Below, piece after piece: positions 53,138 to 62,709 of a stretch of 64,000 nt of DNA. The stretch is from Paenibacillus sp. FSL K6-1330 (GTDB taxonomy: Bacteria > Bacillota > Bacilli > Paenibacillales > Paenibacillaceae), in the NCBI RefSeq assembly GCF_037976825.1, contig NZ_CP150269.1, positions 827,001-891,000 on the forward strand. Reading direction: 5' to 3'. Both the position numbers and the translations under genes were made by a program. The notes under the pieces were generated by a model, which saw only the letters and a program-made list of their open reading frames with translations, made no database searches and was not told the DNA's origin. Positions within the stretch are counted from its first letter, which is position 1; each line of letters opens with the position of its first letter.

Positions 53138-55099
53138 TTATTTCATTTTTAATTGCAGCAGATACTTCACGAGAGCATCCTGCTGCTCTTGCGTGAAACC
53201 GCTGCTTTCGTCCACCCAATACTCATGCCCCTGACCGGTGACATGGGTGTCTCTCAGCCTTGAATCCTTGCGGTTCGCCTCGATGACCTGCAGTCTCAGC
53301 TTGCGGTCAATCAGGGCTTTCAGGCTGTTGTATGGGTCCGGGTGAATCCCTTTCATAAGCGTCTGCGAGACGCCGGTTTGTGTCAGCTCAGGCCCAACCG
53401 CTACGCCGCCGTCGTGCAAATACGGTGCGGACCAGCGAAGACCGATCAACCCTTTGACCTTATAACCGCCGCCCAACTGTTTATGGCCGAAGCCCAACTC
53501 GATCTGCTCGGGGGCGATATCATCCAGCGGGATTTTGGTTACCTTGGCATCCGGAGGGATCGGCACAGGCGTGTCGGGTGGATAGAACTCTGCTTCGCCA
53601 AAAGCGTTCTGCGTACGATGGAAAGCCTTGGCCCTAGCAGGCTCGGTACCAATTTCGGTCGCGCGCATAACGCGATTATTCGTAAAGAAGTCGCCAGCAT
53701 GGCAAGTGATGCATTGTGCTTTTTTGAAGACTTCCGCTCCGAGGTTGATCGTTTTGGCATCCGAGATTTCCTTGGGATCCGTTTCAGGCGGACGGATGGT
53801 ATTCTGATAGGCGGACATGGCATTAACCTGCTCCCCAGCCTTGAATCCCGGAGAGCTGACGTACAGCCCGTTCGGTGCGATGGCTGAAACCTTCGGGAAA
53901 TTCGGAATCTTAATCACCTCATTCACGCCGGGGGTTCCAGGATTGGGATCCAGCCGGTTAAAGAATTCGGTTGGCTTCAGCCCGCTGCTCGGATCATAGC
54001 GAAATTTGCGATGGGCTGCATTTTGCAGAATGGTGCCCACATAAATCTCTTTATCGATCCCCCATAACGGTTCGCTAACCTCAGTTTGACTCAGGGTGTC
54101 CGTATTCTGGGCGTGAACATTGTTGCTGAAGGTACTAAGTCCCTTGAAGGGACCCATGGTAGCGAAGCCGCTCCAGCTGTAGGGATGATCGCCCTTCGTA
54201 AACATATCGGGAATTTGGGTCACGTCGCTCACCAGATCCACGGTTGTATCGAAAGTGCCGGGCATCCATTTGATCAGATTTTCGTCAACGGCTTTCTCTA
54301 GCAGGGTGGGATCGGGCAGCGCTTCGGTTTTTCCTTTAGAGTTTACAACCGTACGCTGCTCATTCTTAACGTAATCCACCAGACTCGTAATGTCAGTATG
54401 GGTAAAATACGCCGCGCTATTCGGAGCCAGTGCCAGCATTAAACCGAGGTTTAGATCGGAATTGGGCGCTCCTTCCACAACCATTCCCGTTTCCCGGTTT
54501 ACGGTCGCATGGCAGGCCATGCAGCTAACGCCGATGCGGGCTTTGCCTTCGGCATATTTAACCGTAACGCCAATGGGGGAATAGGCGCCTTTGGCTACGT
54601 CAAAGCCGGTATCAATCTTATCTCCCTTACGGAAGGATTTGTCGCCGATCGTAACATCCTGATCGAGTTCAACGCGTAGATTGGTTGTTCCGCGTCCCTT
54701 TAACTCGGCGATAGCTTTTGCCACGTTTTTCAGCTTCATCGGACCATCGACGATCCCCAAGATATCCGTTAAAAACACCTCATTGCCAAAGGACTCCTCA
54801 TACAGTGTACGGCGCCCTAAGGCAAGCAGCTCTTTCGTCACCTCAACGGCGCCATGGGCGGCTGTTAATCTGGGGTCCTGATCCTTCAAGGCGGTACCGG
54901 GAACCGTAAGTGTCTTGCCCCAGATATCATACTGACGAATGAAACCCGTTTGCTGGGCTTGGAGCTGCGTAGTATTCTCAAGCTTATGTGCCGGTGGTAT
55001 ATAGGCGTATTCCGGCTCCACGATAGAAGCTGCAAGCCATATGGCTCCTACGATGGCGATCGGGATCAGCCATAGCAGAAGACGCTTCGATTTTCGCAT
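53138..55099 (-). CDS. Membrane-anchored di-haem cytochrome c
   Basis: 653 aa. An uncleaved N-terminal membrane anchor (residues 7-27) is followed by a large extracytoplasmic domain with two haem c sites, CMACH (193-197) and CITCH (463-467). The 270-residue gap between them, and the size, recall di-haem peroxidase/MauG/RoxA-type proteins, but the catalytic type cannot be told. It may pass electrons to the caa3 oxidase encoded at 58.7-62.6 kb; this is inference. Monocistronic or paired with the small gene upstream. Confidence 0.85.
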   Translation of the reverse strand: MRKSKRLLLWLIPIAIVGAIWLAASIVEPEYAYIPPAHKLENTTQLQAQQTGFIRQYDIWGKTLTVPGTALKDQDPRLTAAHGAVEVTKELLALGRRTLYEESFGNEVFLTDILGIVDGPMKLKNVAKAIAELKGRGTTNLRVELDQDVTIGDKSFRKGDKIDTGFDVAKGAYSPIGVTVKYAEGKARIGVSCMACHATVNRETGMVVEGAPNSDLNLGLMLALAPNSAAYFTHTDITSLVDYVKNEQRTVVNSKGKTEALPDPTLLEKAVDENLIKWMPGTFDTTVDLVSDVTQIPDMFTKGDHPYSWSGFATMGPFKGLSTFSNNVHAQNTDTLSQTEVSEPLWGIDKEIYVGTILQNAAHRKFRYDPSSGLKPTEFFNRLDPNPGTPGVNEVIKIPNFPKVSAIAPNGLYVSSPGFKAGEQVNAMSAYQNTIRPPETDPKEISDAKTINLGAEVFKKAQCITCHAGDFFTNNRVMRATEIGTEPARAKAFHRTQNAFGEAEFYPPDTPVPIPPDAKVTKIPLDDIAPEQIELGFGHKQLGGGYKVKGLIGLRWSAPYLHDGGVAVGPELTQTGVSQTLMKGIHPDPYNSLKALIDRKLRLQVIEANRKDSRLRDTHVTGQGHEYWVDESSGFTQEQQDALVKYLLQLKMK

Positions 55100-55163
55100 G
55101 TCATATCACCCTTTTATAAGCAGGTCTGATGAATCATCTCTTCACTGCCGATATGCAAGGGTT

Positions 55164-55442
55164 TTAATCTACTTCCACATCATGCCGCAGCGGAGATTCG
55201 GCATTCACCTGTTTATCAGGACCTTTTTCCTTCGGAACCAGTCGCTCATCTGTCATGCCTCGATGGTGGTTTTCAAAATCATACTCCGCCAGCCGCCACT
55301 CCGTGGAGCCCTTCTGGGGATCGAACGGAAATTCCTCACCGCGTTTCAAATATTCCTCCCGTCCCCATTCATTCGTGTAGGTTCCGTCTACTTCAACCTC
55401 TTCTCGTGAAATAGGGTGGAGATCCTTGTCTTTACCGGACAT
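55164..55442 (-). CDS. Hypothetical hydrophilic protein, 92 aa
   Basis: Charged soluble protein (MSGKDKDLHPISREEVEVDG...), no membrane segment or motif. The start is the ATG after AGGAG with a 9-base spacer. It precedes the di-haem cytochrome gene in the same direction, 64 bases apart, and may be cotranscribed. Confidence 0.7.
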   Translation of the reverse strand: MSGKDKDLHPISREEVEVDGTYTNEWGREEYLKRGEEFPFDPQKGSTEWRLAEYDFENHHRGMTDERLVPKEKGPDKQVNAESPLRHDVEVD

Positions 55443-55602
55443 GTCGTATGCTCCTCTCAGGCTTGATTTTAGAAATGATTCATATCGCATAAAGTAACCA
55501 GAAAGAGGAGGTACTATCCGCTGAAATTTGCATGAAAGGTCAGGTTATCGGCGTGCCAACGAATCGAGTGCTTCTTGCACAGAGTCCGACGCTGGCGATC
55601 TG

Positions 55603-56652
55603 TCAGCTATTTGGCGAAGACGTTGCGGATATTGATTTTAGAGCATCGAGAATATAGCGCTCCAGCAGAAACCGCGGGTTCTTCCAACGGCTGACCTTGC
55701 TGTCGGCCGTAAATACGGCGACTGTACCCAATTGGGGGAAAAGGTAGATTTGCTGTCCCCCATGGCCGTGTGCGAGTGCAAAGGGAGTCCCGTTCTGAAC
55801 TCCGGTCCACCACTGGAATCCGTAATCGCCAAACGCGGGATAGCCCTCAACCTGCGGAGCGAGTGCTTGCTTAAGCCATGATTCCGGGATGAGTGTTGCA
55901 CCTTGCCAACGTCCCCCATTCAGGCAGCAAAGACCGAATTTGGCCATGTCGCGTGAGGTAAGATTGAGGCCAATGTGACCCATACTGTGGCCCTCGGGGC
56001 TTGGGGACCAGGCGGTATGACGAATGCCGAGCGGCTCGAATACATGTTGTCTGGCATAGGCGTAAGCATCCATTCCTGTAGCCTCGCTAATGGCAACGGA
56101 GAGCAGATGGGAATCAATGCTCCGGTATTGAAAGAGGCCCATTTCCTGTTCAATGACAGGGAGGGATAGCGCGAAGCTCGTCCATTTTCGGGTGGCGTGG
56201 AACCGGTGAATGAGCGGTTCCCCGAGCTTTTTACCGGTTTGCCACGCAAAGCCTGAGGTCATCGTCAGCAGATGATGAAGGGAAACCTTTTGCAATAGGG
56301 GATGGGCTCGTTCGGGAACATATCGCTGGAAGATTTCAATTACTGAGGAATTCAGGTCAGGTAATTCGCCGCGTGAGTGGGCGATGCCGCATAATACCGA
56401 CGTAAAACTCTTGGTAGCGGACCTGAGATCATTCAGCGAGGTCATGCCATGACCGTTGTAATAGCGTTCGTAGATGAGTTTGCCGGCATGGAGCAGAAGA
56501 AAGCTGCGCATTTTCGGGTATTGTTTCTGAATAATCTGATCGACCTGATCGAGCACATCGCGCTGAAGGCCTGCGTCTTCAGGCTCCGCGACAGGAATAG
56601 GCGAGCTTATGTCAACAGAGGAGTGGAGAAAAGACTGGGTATTCGACATCAT
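55603..56652 (-). CDS. Serine hydrolase, beta-lactamase fold
   Basis: 349 aa. The S-x-x-K motif is SATK in DLRSATKSFTSVL; a Tyr lies in LFQYRSIDSHLL; HGHGGQ near the end stands in place of the KTG motif. Related to 6-aminohexanoate-dimer-hydrolase/EstB-type enzymes; no signal peptide. ATG 56652 has AAGGAGG upstream; an in-frame ATG lies much further up without a site. Confidence 0.88.
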   Translation of the reverse strand: MMSNTQSFLHSSVDISSPIPVAEPEDAGLQRDVLDQVDQIIQKQYPKMRSFLLLHAGKLIYERYYNGHGMTSLNDLRSATKSFTSVLCGIAHSRGELPDLNSSVIEIFQRYVPERAHPLLQKVSLHHLLTMTSGFAWQTGKKLGEPLIHRFHATRKWTSFALSLPVIEQEMGLFQYRSIDSHLLSVAISEATGMDAYAYARQHVFEPLGIRHTAWSPSPEGHSMGHIGLNLTSRDMAKFGLCCLNGGRWQGATLIPESWLKQALAPQVEGYPAFGDYGFQWWTGVQNGTPFALAHGHGGQQIYLFPQLGTVAVFTADSKVSRWKNPRFLLERYILDALKSISATSSPNS

Positions 56653-57035
56653 ATTTAAAGCCTCCTTGTATCTTACATATGTTATTCTGAGTATCAATTT
56701 GTGATATTCACTGATTTCTAGAGTTGGCGGGAGGTTCGATTGAATGTATCTTAACCAATTCCGGGCACAAAGAATGACCTGATGAAAAAACATAGGACAT
56801 AAAAACATTTTTTGGGAAAGATGAAACAAACAGAAGAATATGATATAATATATTAATGATTCAGTTGCATGCTGTTAGGGTATGTATAGTGTCAGGTGCA
56901 TTGGTAAGTTGCTGAATATCAACCTAATCATCACCGTAAGAACTGCAATATGGCTTCAACTTAATGAGGTAGATCTTTTCGGCATTCTCTTTAAACGGAG
57001 TAATTTTATTCCACACGTTTTGGGAGGGATCCATC
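56653..57035. other. Gap with one promoter, otherwise empty
   Basis: No gene seen. An extended -10, TGATATAAT (56841-56849), reads right towards the 62-aa gene, leaving a leader of about 180 nt without a recognised fold. Confidence 0.45.
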
Positions 57036-57224
57036 ATGGCAACGAAAGGTCACAATGAGGTTAAGGAAAGTCTGCGGGAAATGACACGAATTTTCCGGCC
57101 TAAAGATCCGAAAAAATTTGTAAAGGAGTATGTCCGGAAGTACCATATTATGGGAGGCTATGAAGAAGAGCTTACTCTTGTTGTTGAGCATGAACTTGGC
57201 AAGCTGAATTCCTCCGTTTCGTAA
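57036..57224 (+). CDS. Small hypothetical protein, 62 aa
   Basis: Basic, helical soluble protein (NEVKESLREMTRIFRPKDPKKFVKEYVRKYH). No family recognised. GGGAGGGAT precedes the ATG. A strong terminator follows 100 bases after the stop. Confidence 0.72.
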   Translation: MATKGHNEVKESLREMTRIFRPKDPKKFVKEYVRKYHIMGGYEEELTLVVEHELGKLNSSVS

Positions 57225-57321
57225 CCTGTAATAGCACCTGGTCTATAGAAATATCACCAACACGCATCGCATCTTCACCTTGTTAATGACTAATGACATG
57301 AACCATTTAGATTCTATGGTT

Positions 57322-57361
57322 AAACCGTTTTTGGGACCAATGTCCCGAAAGCGGTTTTTTT
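57322..57361 (+). terminator. Terminator after the 62-aa gene
   Basis: A long imperfect stem AAACCG...GGGAC/GTCCC...CGGTTT with a 4-base loop and seven T. Confidence 0.88.
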
Positions 57362-57496
57362 GCGTTTGTCAGTCTCCGTTTTTAGTCAACAGGCTCATAC
57401 TTCCTCGGAAAGTCCATTTTCTAGGGGCATTTTGCAATTGTCCCCACATATATTGTTAGCAATCGATCCGATTAGGATATAAGGGAGTGGACAGAT

Positions 57497-58246
57497 GTGA
57501 GGATACAGCTGAGACGGAAGGAAGAGATCGGACATATCCGCGAGGCGGGACGTATATTGGCTGCGTGTCATCGTGAAATAGCGAAAGTTATTAAACCGGG
57601 GATCACAACGAGCGAGATCGATGCCAGGGTCGAGAAGTTTCTGGAGAAGAACGGAGCCTTTCCCGAGCAAAAGGGCTATAAAGGATTTCCATACGCCACT
57701 TGTGCATCAGTAAATGATGTGGTGTGTCACGGTTTTCCCGACCAGAGGCAGCTGAAAGCGGGGGATGTCGTGACCATAGATATGGTGGTGAACAAGAACG
57801 GATGGCTGGCGGACTCCGGCTGGACCTATGCGGTAGATACGGTTTCCCCAGAAGTAAAGCAGCTGATGAAACATACGCATGAAGCGTTGTTTAAAGGGAT
57901 CGAGGCGGTACGGCATGGGGCAACCTTGGGTGACGTGGGCTATGCGATCGAGCAGGTTGCCGAAAGGGAAGGCTACGGGATTGTAAAATCGCTAGTCGGT
58001 CATGGCATCGGCCGGGCCATTCACGAACCGCCCGATGTGCTGAACTATGGAATTCCGGGAAGGGGACTCAAACTCAAACAAGGAATGGTGATTACCATCG
58101 AGCCGGTGTTCACCCTGGGACCTTCGGGTGCCGTGTTCTGGGGGGATGACGGCTGGACCATATCCAGTGCGGATGGATCGGTAGGCGTACAGTATGAGCA
58201 TACCATTGCGGTTACTCGTGAAGGTGCTGTTATTCTGACGGATTAA
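57497..58246 (+). CDS. map: Methionine aminopeptidase, type I
   Basis: 249 aa. Removes the initiator Met from new proteins. The metal ligands are in place: IDMVVNKNGWLADSGWT (two Asp), VGHGIGRAIHEPP (His), ITIEPVF (Glu) and YEHTIAV (Glu); the substrate His is in VVCHGFP. The start is GTG 57497 with GGGAG 9 bases upstream. It stands alone, so it is probably a second MetAP rather than the one in the ribosomal protein cluster. Confidence 0.94.
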   Translation: MRIQLRRKEEIGHIREAGRILAACHREIAKVIKPGITTSEIDARVEKFLEKNGAFPEQKGYKGFPYATCASVNDVVCHGFPDQRQLKAGDVVTIDMVVNKNGWLADSGWTYAVDTVSPEVKQLMKHTHEALFKGIEAVRHGATLGDVGYAIEQVAEREGYGIVKSLVGHGIGRAIHEPPDVLNYGIPGRGLKLKQGMVITIEPVFTLGPSGAVFWGDDGWTISSADGSVGVQYEHTIAVTREGAVILTD

Positions 58247-58463
58247 GATCACGAAAAATATACCATAATAATAGAAGGTATTCTTCGCGATGTTGCCTAG
58301 GCTTGCGGAGAACACCTCCTTTATCATGGGGGCTCAGATGAACGTGGAGTGGCTGCAAACAGATTCAAAATGGCGGAAATGACTGTATATATAGCTATGA
58401 AGGCTGTCGCTGACGGGTTGCAGAGGATGTCGAATGATAGGTCGTCGGGTGGGGGATACCGCT
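58247..58463. other. Gap between map and the cta promoter region
   Basis: No gene seen. An imperfect hairpin, AGGTATTCTTCGC with GCGGAGAACACCT (near 58276-58316), then CCTTTAT, may terminate map transcription. Confidence 0.4.
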
Positions 58464-58477
58464 TGAAAGCGATTGCA
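58464..58477 (+). promoter_or_regulatory. Putative cre box before the caa3 oxidase operon
   Basis: TGAAAGCGATTGCA matches the cre consensus in all but one position. It lies 61 bases upstream of the -35 box. Catabolite control of the cta cluster by CcpA is reported for Bacillus subtilis, which fits. Confidence 0.6.
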
Positions 58478-58538
58478 AAATCAGTAACGGCGCGACTTTG
58501 ACGACTTTTCGAACAATTTGTGAACTCCCTGTGAATGA

Positions 58539-58567
58539 TTGACAAAAGCAACCCATGAACTTATATT
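58539..58567 (+). promoter_or_regulatory. Promoter of the ctaCDEF operon
   Basis: A perfect TTGACA (58539-58544), 17 bases, TATATT (58562-58567), about 114 bases before the ctaC start. Confidence 0.75.
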
Positions 58568-58680
58568 TAATAAGTGATTGCTTTAATTGACAGGATTACT
58601 TCATCCGTGATTGTGCAGGTAGATTACCGCTGTTTGCGCCGGATGGTAGTCTACGAAAATCGGAAAAGTGGGGTAGATCA

Positions 58681-59730
58681 ATGATGAAACGGTGGCAGGC
58701 TGTAAAGCGTCTTCTTCCTTTGATGGCCATGTTTGCTTTGGTGTTATCCGGCTGCGGCCGAGAGGACTTGTCGGTCTTAAGACCACAAGGTCCGGTAGCA
58801 CAAGGTCAACTGGATTTAATTAAGCTCTCCATTTCGATTATGACCGTCGTAATGGTTGTGGTATTTGGAATTGCCGCATACGTGCTTGTTAAATTCCGTA
58901 GAAAAAAGGGACAAGATGAAATTCCTGAGCAAGTAGAAGGTAACCATAAGCTGGAGATTATTTGGACGGCGATTCCGCTGCTCTTGGTTCTCGTGCTTGC
59001 AGTTCCTACTATTCAAAAGGTATTTGCTTACGGAGAGAACGACTGGAACAATCCAGAAGCAGTTAAGGTGGAAGTTACTTCTCATCAGTTCTGGTGGGAG
59101 TTCAATTATCCAGACTACGGCGTAAGAACCGCTCAAGAGCTGGTTATTCCTGTAGGCAAGAAAATTGCGTTCCAATTAAAAACGAATGATGTGCTTCACT
59201 CCTTCTGGGTACCATCGCTCGGCGGTAAGATGGATACAAACACAGAAGGCAGCGTTAACTACATGACTCTGGTTGCTGACAAAGCGGATACATACATTGG
59301 TAAATGCGCAGAGTTGTGCGGTCCTTCTCACGGCTTCATGGAATTCCGGGTGAAAGCGGTTGACGATGCGGCATTTGACAAATGGGTAGCGGCATTTAAA
59401 GAACCTGCAGTGCTTCCTGCGGATGCGGCACTCGCCGAGAAATTCAAGACCAACTGCCTTTCTTGCCACGCTGTGGGCGACCAAGGCGGAGCGATGGGTC
59501 CTAACCTGACCGGCATTGGATCACGTGAGACGATTGCGAGTATCTTGCTGAACGACATAAGCGGCAAACCAGGCACAAAGCCGACGAAAGACAACCTGGT
59601 GGAATGGCTGATGGAGCCTCAGGCTGTAAAACCTGGCAACACGATGCCTAATCCGAAGGATCTCGGCTTCAGTGATGAAGAAATCGTGCAGATCGCCGAT
59701 TACTTGGCCAATTATAAGTTGGATAATTAA
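58681..59730 (+). CDS. ctaC: Cytochrome c oxidase subunit II with fused cytochrome c domain
   Basis: 349 aa. Lipobox LSGC (Cys about 25), two membrane helices, then the copper-A domain with C209, C213, H217 and M220 in CAELCGPSHGFM. A C-terminal cytochrome c domain follows with the haem site CLSCH (259-263) and a later Met ligand in NTMPNP. The fusion marks a caa3-type oxidase. It accepts electrons at the outer face and passes them to subunit I. First gene of the operon. Confidence 0.96.
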   Translation: MMKRWQAVKRLLPLMAMFALVLSGCGREDLSVLRPQGPVAQGQLDLIKLSISIMTVVMVVVFGIAAYVLVKFRRKKGQDEIPEQVEGNHKLEIIWTAIPLLLVLVLAVPTIQKVFAYGENDWNNPEAVKVEVTSHQFWWEFNYPDYGVRTAQELVIPVGKKIAFQLKTNDVLHSFWVPSLGGKMDTNTEGSVNYMTLVADKADTYIGKCAELCGPSHGFMEFRVKAVDDAAFDKWVAAFKEPAVLPADAALAEKFKTNCLSCHAVGDQGGAMGPNLTGIGSRETIASILLNDISGKPGTKPTKDNLVEWLMEPQAVKPGNTMPNPKDLGFSDEEIVQIADYLANYKLDN

Positions 59731-59765
59731 TACAGCAGCAAGAACTTTAAAAGGGGGTACAAACC

Positions 59766-61664
59766 TTGGCTCACGCTCATGCTCAAAGCCATAGCGTCAA
59801 ACGCTACACGGGGTTAATGGATTGGCTTACAACCGTTGACCACAAGAAAATCGGTATATTATACCTGATAGCGGGCGGCTTATTCTTCGGGATTGGCGGT
59901 ATTGAAGCGATTCTGATTCGCTTGCAGTTGATCAAGCCGATGAACGATCTAGTATCAGCTCAAGTATTTAACGAATTGATTACCATGCACGGAACGACGA
60001 TGATCTTCCTTGGCGTAATGCCAGTTATCTTTGCCGTGATGAATGCGGTCATTCCGCTTCAGATCGGTGCACGTGACGTCGCGTTTCCATTTTTGAACTC
60101 GCTCGGATTCTGGACATTTTTGTTCGGTGGAATTTTGCTTAACCTTAGCTGGATTATGGGCGGAGCCCCTGATGCGGGCTGGACATCCTATACGCCGCTA
60201 TCCACAACGGACTATTCATCTACACATGGTGTAGACTTCTATACAATAGGTCTTCAGATTGCAGGTCTGGGTACGTTGATCGGTGGTATCAACTTCCTGG
60301 CTACCATCATAACGATGCGTGCACCTGGAATGTCATTCATGAGAATGCCAATGTTTACATGGACGGCTTTCATTACATCGGCCATGATCCTGTTCGCATT
60401 CCCTGCAGTTACGGTAGGTCTCGTATTGCTCAGCTTTGACCGTTTGCTCGGTGCCAATTTCTTTGATGTTGCGGCTGGCGGTAGCCCCGTGTTGTGGCAA
60501 CATATTTTCTGGATCTTCGGTCACCCTGAAGTTTACATTCTGATTTTGCCGGCATTCGGTATTATCTCAGAAGTTATTCCGACATTCTCCCGTAAACGTT
60601 TGTTCGGATACAGCTCCATGGTATTTGCAACCATCCTGATCGCCTTCTTGGGCTTCATGGTTTGGGCTCACCATATGTTTACGACAGGTCTTGGACCTGT
60701 AGCGAATGCGCTCTTCTCCATCGCAACGATGCTGATCGCCGTTCCTACCGGTATCAAAATCTTTAACTGGCTGTTTACGATGTGGGGCGGTCAAATCCGC
60801 TTTACCAGTGCAAACCTGTTCGCGATCGGTTTCGTACCGACGTTCGTTATGGGTGGGGTTACCGGCGTCATGCTGGCATCTGCTCCTGCAGACTTCCAGT
60901 ACCATGATACGTATTTCGTTGTAGCTCACTTCCACTACGTTATCGTTGGTGGTCTGGTATTCGGTTTGTTTGCCGGACTCCACTACTGGTGGCCAAAAAT
61001 GTTCGGTCGCGTACTGAACGAAACGCTTGGCAAATGGACGTTCTGGTTGTTCGCAATCGGCTTCCATTTGACATTCTTCGTACAGCATTTCCTTGGACTG
61101 CTAGGTATGCAGCGGCGGATTGTCTCATACTTGCCGAACCAGAATTTTGACGAACTTAACTTTATAAGTACCATCGGCGCAATCTTGATGGGTATCGGCG
61201 TTTTGGCTTTCCTGGCAAACGTTGTTGCCACTTCGAGAAAACCGGTTGGTGCTCCGAACGATCCATGGGAAGATGGCCGTACGCTCGAGTGGAGTATTCC
61301 TTCTCCACCGCCAGAGTACAACTTCAAGCAAATTCCGCTTGTTCGCGGCATTGACGCTTATTGGAAAGAGAAGATGGCAGGCAATAAAGAGATGACACCA
61401 TCCGAACCGGTTGGTCCGATTCACATGCCTTCGCCAAGTATTCTACCGTTTGTAATGTCACTGGGTCTGTTTATCGCGGGTCTTGGTTTCATGTTTAGCA
61501 CGGAGGACTTCTCGAATTCGTTCATGAGCTTAATCTTCAATAAATATATCGTTCTGATTGTTGGTCTTCTGATTACGTTCGCGGCTATGATCGCTCGTTC
61601 CCTGTACGATGATCATGGATATCACATCGAAGTTGAAGAACTGGAAGGGGAGGGGAAAGCATGA
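59766..61664 (+). CDS. ctaD: Cytochrome c oxidase subunit I
   Basis: 632 aa, about 14 membrane helices. Haem and copper ligands are visible: TMHGTTMIF, FGHPEVYILILP (His-Tyr cross-link pair), WAHHMF, and VVAHFHYVIVGG. Catalytic subunit reducing oxygen to water and pumping protons. Starts with TTG after AAAGGGGGT. Overlaps ctaE by 4 bases. Confidence 0.97.
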   Translation: MAHAHAQSHSVKRYTGLMDWLTTVDHKKIGILYLIAGGLFFGIGGIEAILIRLQLIKPMNDLVSAQVFNELITMHGTTMIFLGVMPVIFAVMNAVIPLQIGARDVAFPFLNSLGFWTFLFGGILLNLSWIMGGAPDAGWTSYTPLSTTDYSSTHGVDFYTIGLQIAGLGTLIGGINFLATIITMRAPGMSFMRMPMFTWTAFITSAMILFAFPAVTVGLVLLSFDRLLGANFFDVAAGGSPVLWQHIFWIFGHPEVYILILPAFGIISEVIPTFSRKRLFGYSSMVFATILIAFLGFMVWAHHMFTTGLGPVANALFSIATMLIAVPTGIKIFNWLFTMWGGQIRFTSANLFAIGFVPTFVMGGVTGVMLASAPADFQYHDTYFVVAHFHYVIVGGLVFGLFAGLHYWWPKMFGRVLNETLGKWTFWLFAIGFHLTFFVQHFLGLLGMQRRIVSYLPNQNFDELNFISTIGAILMGIGVLAFLANVVATSRKPVGAPNDPWEDGRTLEWSIPSPPPEYNFKQIPLVRGIDAYWKEKMAGNKEMTPSEPVGPIHMPSPSILPFVMSLGLFIAGLGFMFSTEDFSNSFMSLIFNKYIVLIVGLLITFAAMIARSLYDDHGYHIEVEELEGEGKA

Positions 61665-62281
61665 GTCACGCTGAACATGTAAACGGCGAACTTCCTCACG
61701 AGCCGGAGAAGGCAACACTCGAAGGCCGTAATAAGGTTCTTGGTTTCTGGCTCTTCCTCGGTGGAGAGGCCGTGCTCTTTGGTACGTTGTTTGCAACGTT
61801 CCTGGCGCTTCGCGGCCAGAACAACGAAGGCCCAACCGCAGCCGAGCTGTTCTCTCTGCCAATTACGGCAGCAGCAACGCTGATATTGCTTGTCAGTTCC
61901 TTGACCAGTGTGTTCGCCATTCAGGCGCTTCACCGTCACAATATCGAGAAGCTGAAGTTGTGGCTGATCGTAACCGTTGTTCTGGGTCTTGGGTTCCTTG
62001 GCCTTGAGATTTATGAGTTCTATGAATATGTTGTGCATGAATCGTTTAACATGAAGACGAGTGCATTCTCGTCTGCATTCTATACGCTGGTTGGCTTCCA
62101 CGGTGCCCACGTTGCTTTCGGGGTTGTGTGGATCAGCCTGTTGATCGCTCAGCTGTACAGAAAAGGGTTAACCGTGGTTACAGCACCTAAGGTATATGTT
62201 TCTGCCATGTACTGGCACTTTATCGACGTTGTATGGGTGTTCATCTTCTCGGTCGTATACCTTCTTGGAAAGGTGGGCTAA
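61661..62281 (+). CDS. ctaE: Cytochrome c oxidase subunit III
   Basis: 206 aa, five membrane helices. Typical segments are LGFWLFLGGEAVLFGTLFATF, FYTLVGFHGAHVAFGVVW and YWHFIDVVWVFIF. It stabilises subunit I and its proton uptake. It overlaps ctaD by 4 bases and precedes ctaF by 3. Confidence 0.96.
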   Translation: MSHAEHVNGELPHEPEKATLEGRNKVLGFWLFLGGEAVLFGTLFATFLALRGQNNEGPTAAELFSLPITAAATLILLVSSLTSVFAIQALHRHNIEKLKLWLIVTVVLGLGFLGLEIYEFYEYVVHESFNMKTSAFSSAFYTLVGFHGAHVAFGVVWISLLIAQLYRKGLTVVTAPKVYVSAMYWHFIDVVWVFIFSVVYLLGKVG

Positions 62282-62284
62282 GGA

Positions 62285-62608
62285 ATGACTGCGAATCAAC
62301 AATCTAATGAGGGGCCTACAGTTAAACACCGCCATCGTGTGGAAGGCCCTGAGAAACACATTGTTGTCTTTATTTTCTCCATTGTCCTGACTGCGATTGC
62401 TTTTGCGGCTGTCGCAGCCGGTGGCATCAACACAGCATTTACGATCATCATTTTGCTGGTTATGGCTGTGTTGCAGGTGTTCGTACAAATGGGTTACTGG
62501 ATGCACTTGAAGGACAAAGGGCATCTAATGCCAATCCTGTTTATGATTGGCGGCTTCTTCGTAGCTAGTACCTGTATTGTCATGGCACTGTTCTGGGTTT
62601 GGTGGTAA
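62285..62608 (+). CDS. ctaF: Cytochrome c oxidase subunit IV
   Basis: 107 aa: a polar, His-rich N-terminus, then three membrane helices (about 28-48, 52-72, 80-105). VQMGYWMHLKDKGH between the last two is typical of bacterial subunit IV (CtaF). Assembly or stability subunit. A terminator follows, so the structural genes form one transcript. Confidence 0.93.
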   Translation: MTANQQSNEGPTVKHRHRVEGPEKHIVVFIFSIVLTAIAFAAVAAGGINTAFTIIILLVMAVLQVFVQMGYWMHLKDKGHLMPILFMIGGFFVASTCIVMALFWVWW

Positions 62609-62612
62609 AATG

Positions 62613-62649
62613 AAAAAGAGGTGGGCTACTTTCAGCCCCCTCTTTTTTT
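62613..62649 (+). terminator. Terminator after ctaF
   Basis: Stem AAGAGG-GGGCT/AGCCC-CCTCTT (one bulge) and seven T. ctaG downstream may depend on read-through or its own promoter. Confidence 0.85.
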
Positions 62650-62709
62650 AAATCGTAGGTAGGTGTCACAATTTGGACAGAATTTAACCCGTTATGGGGA
62701 GGTTTTTGC

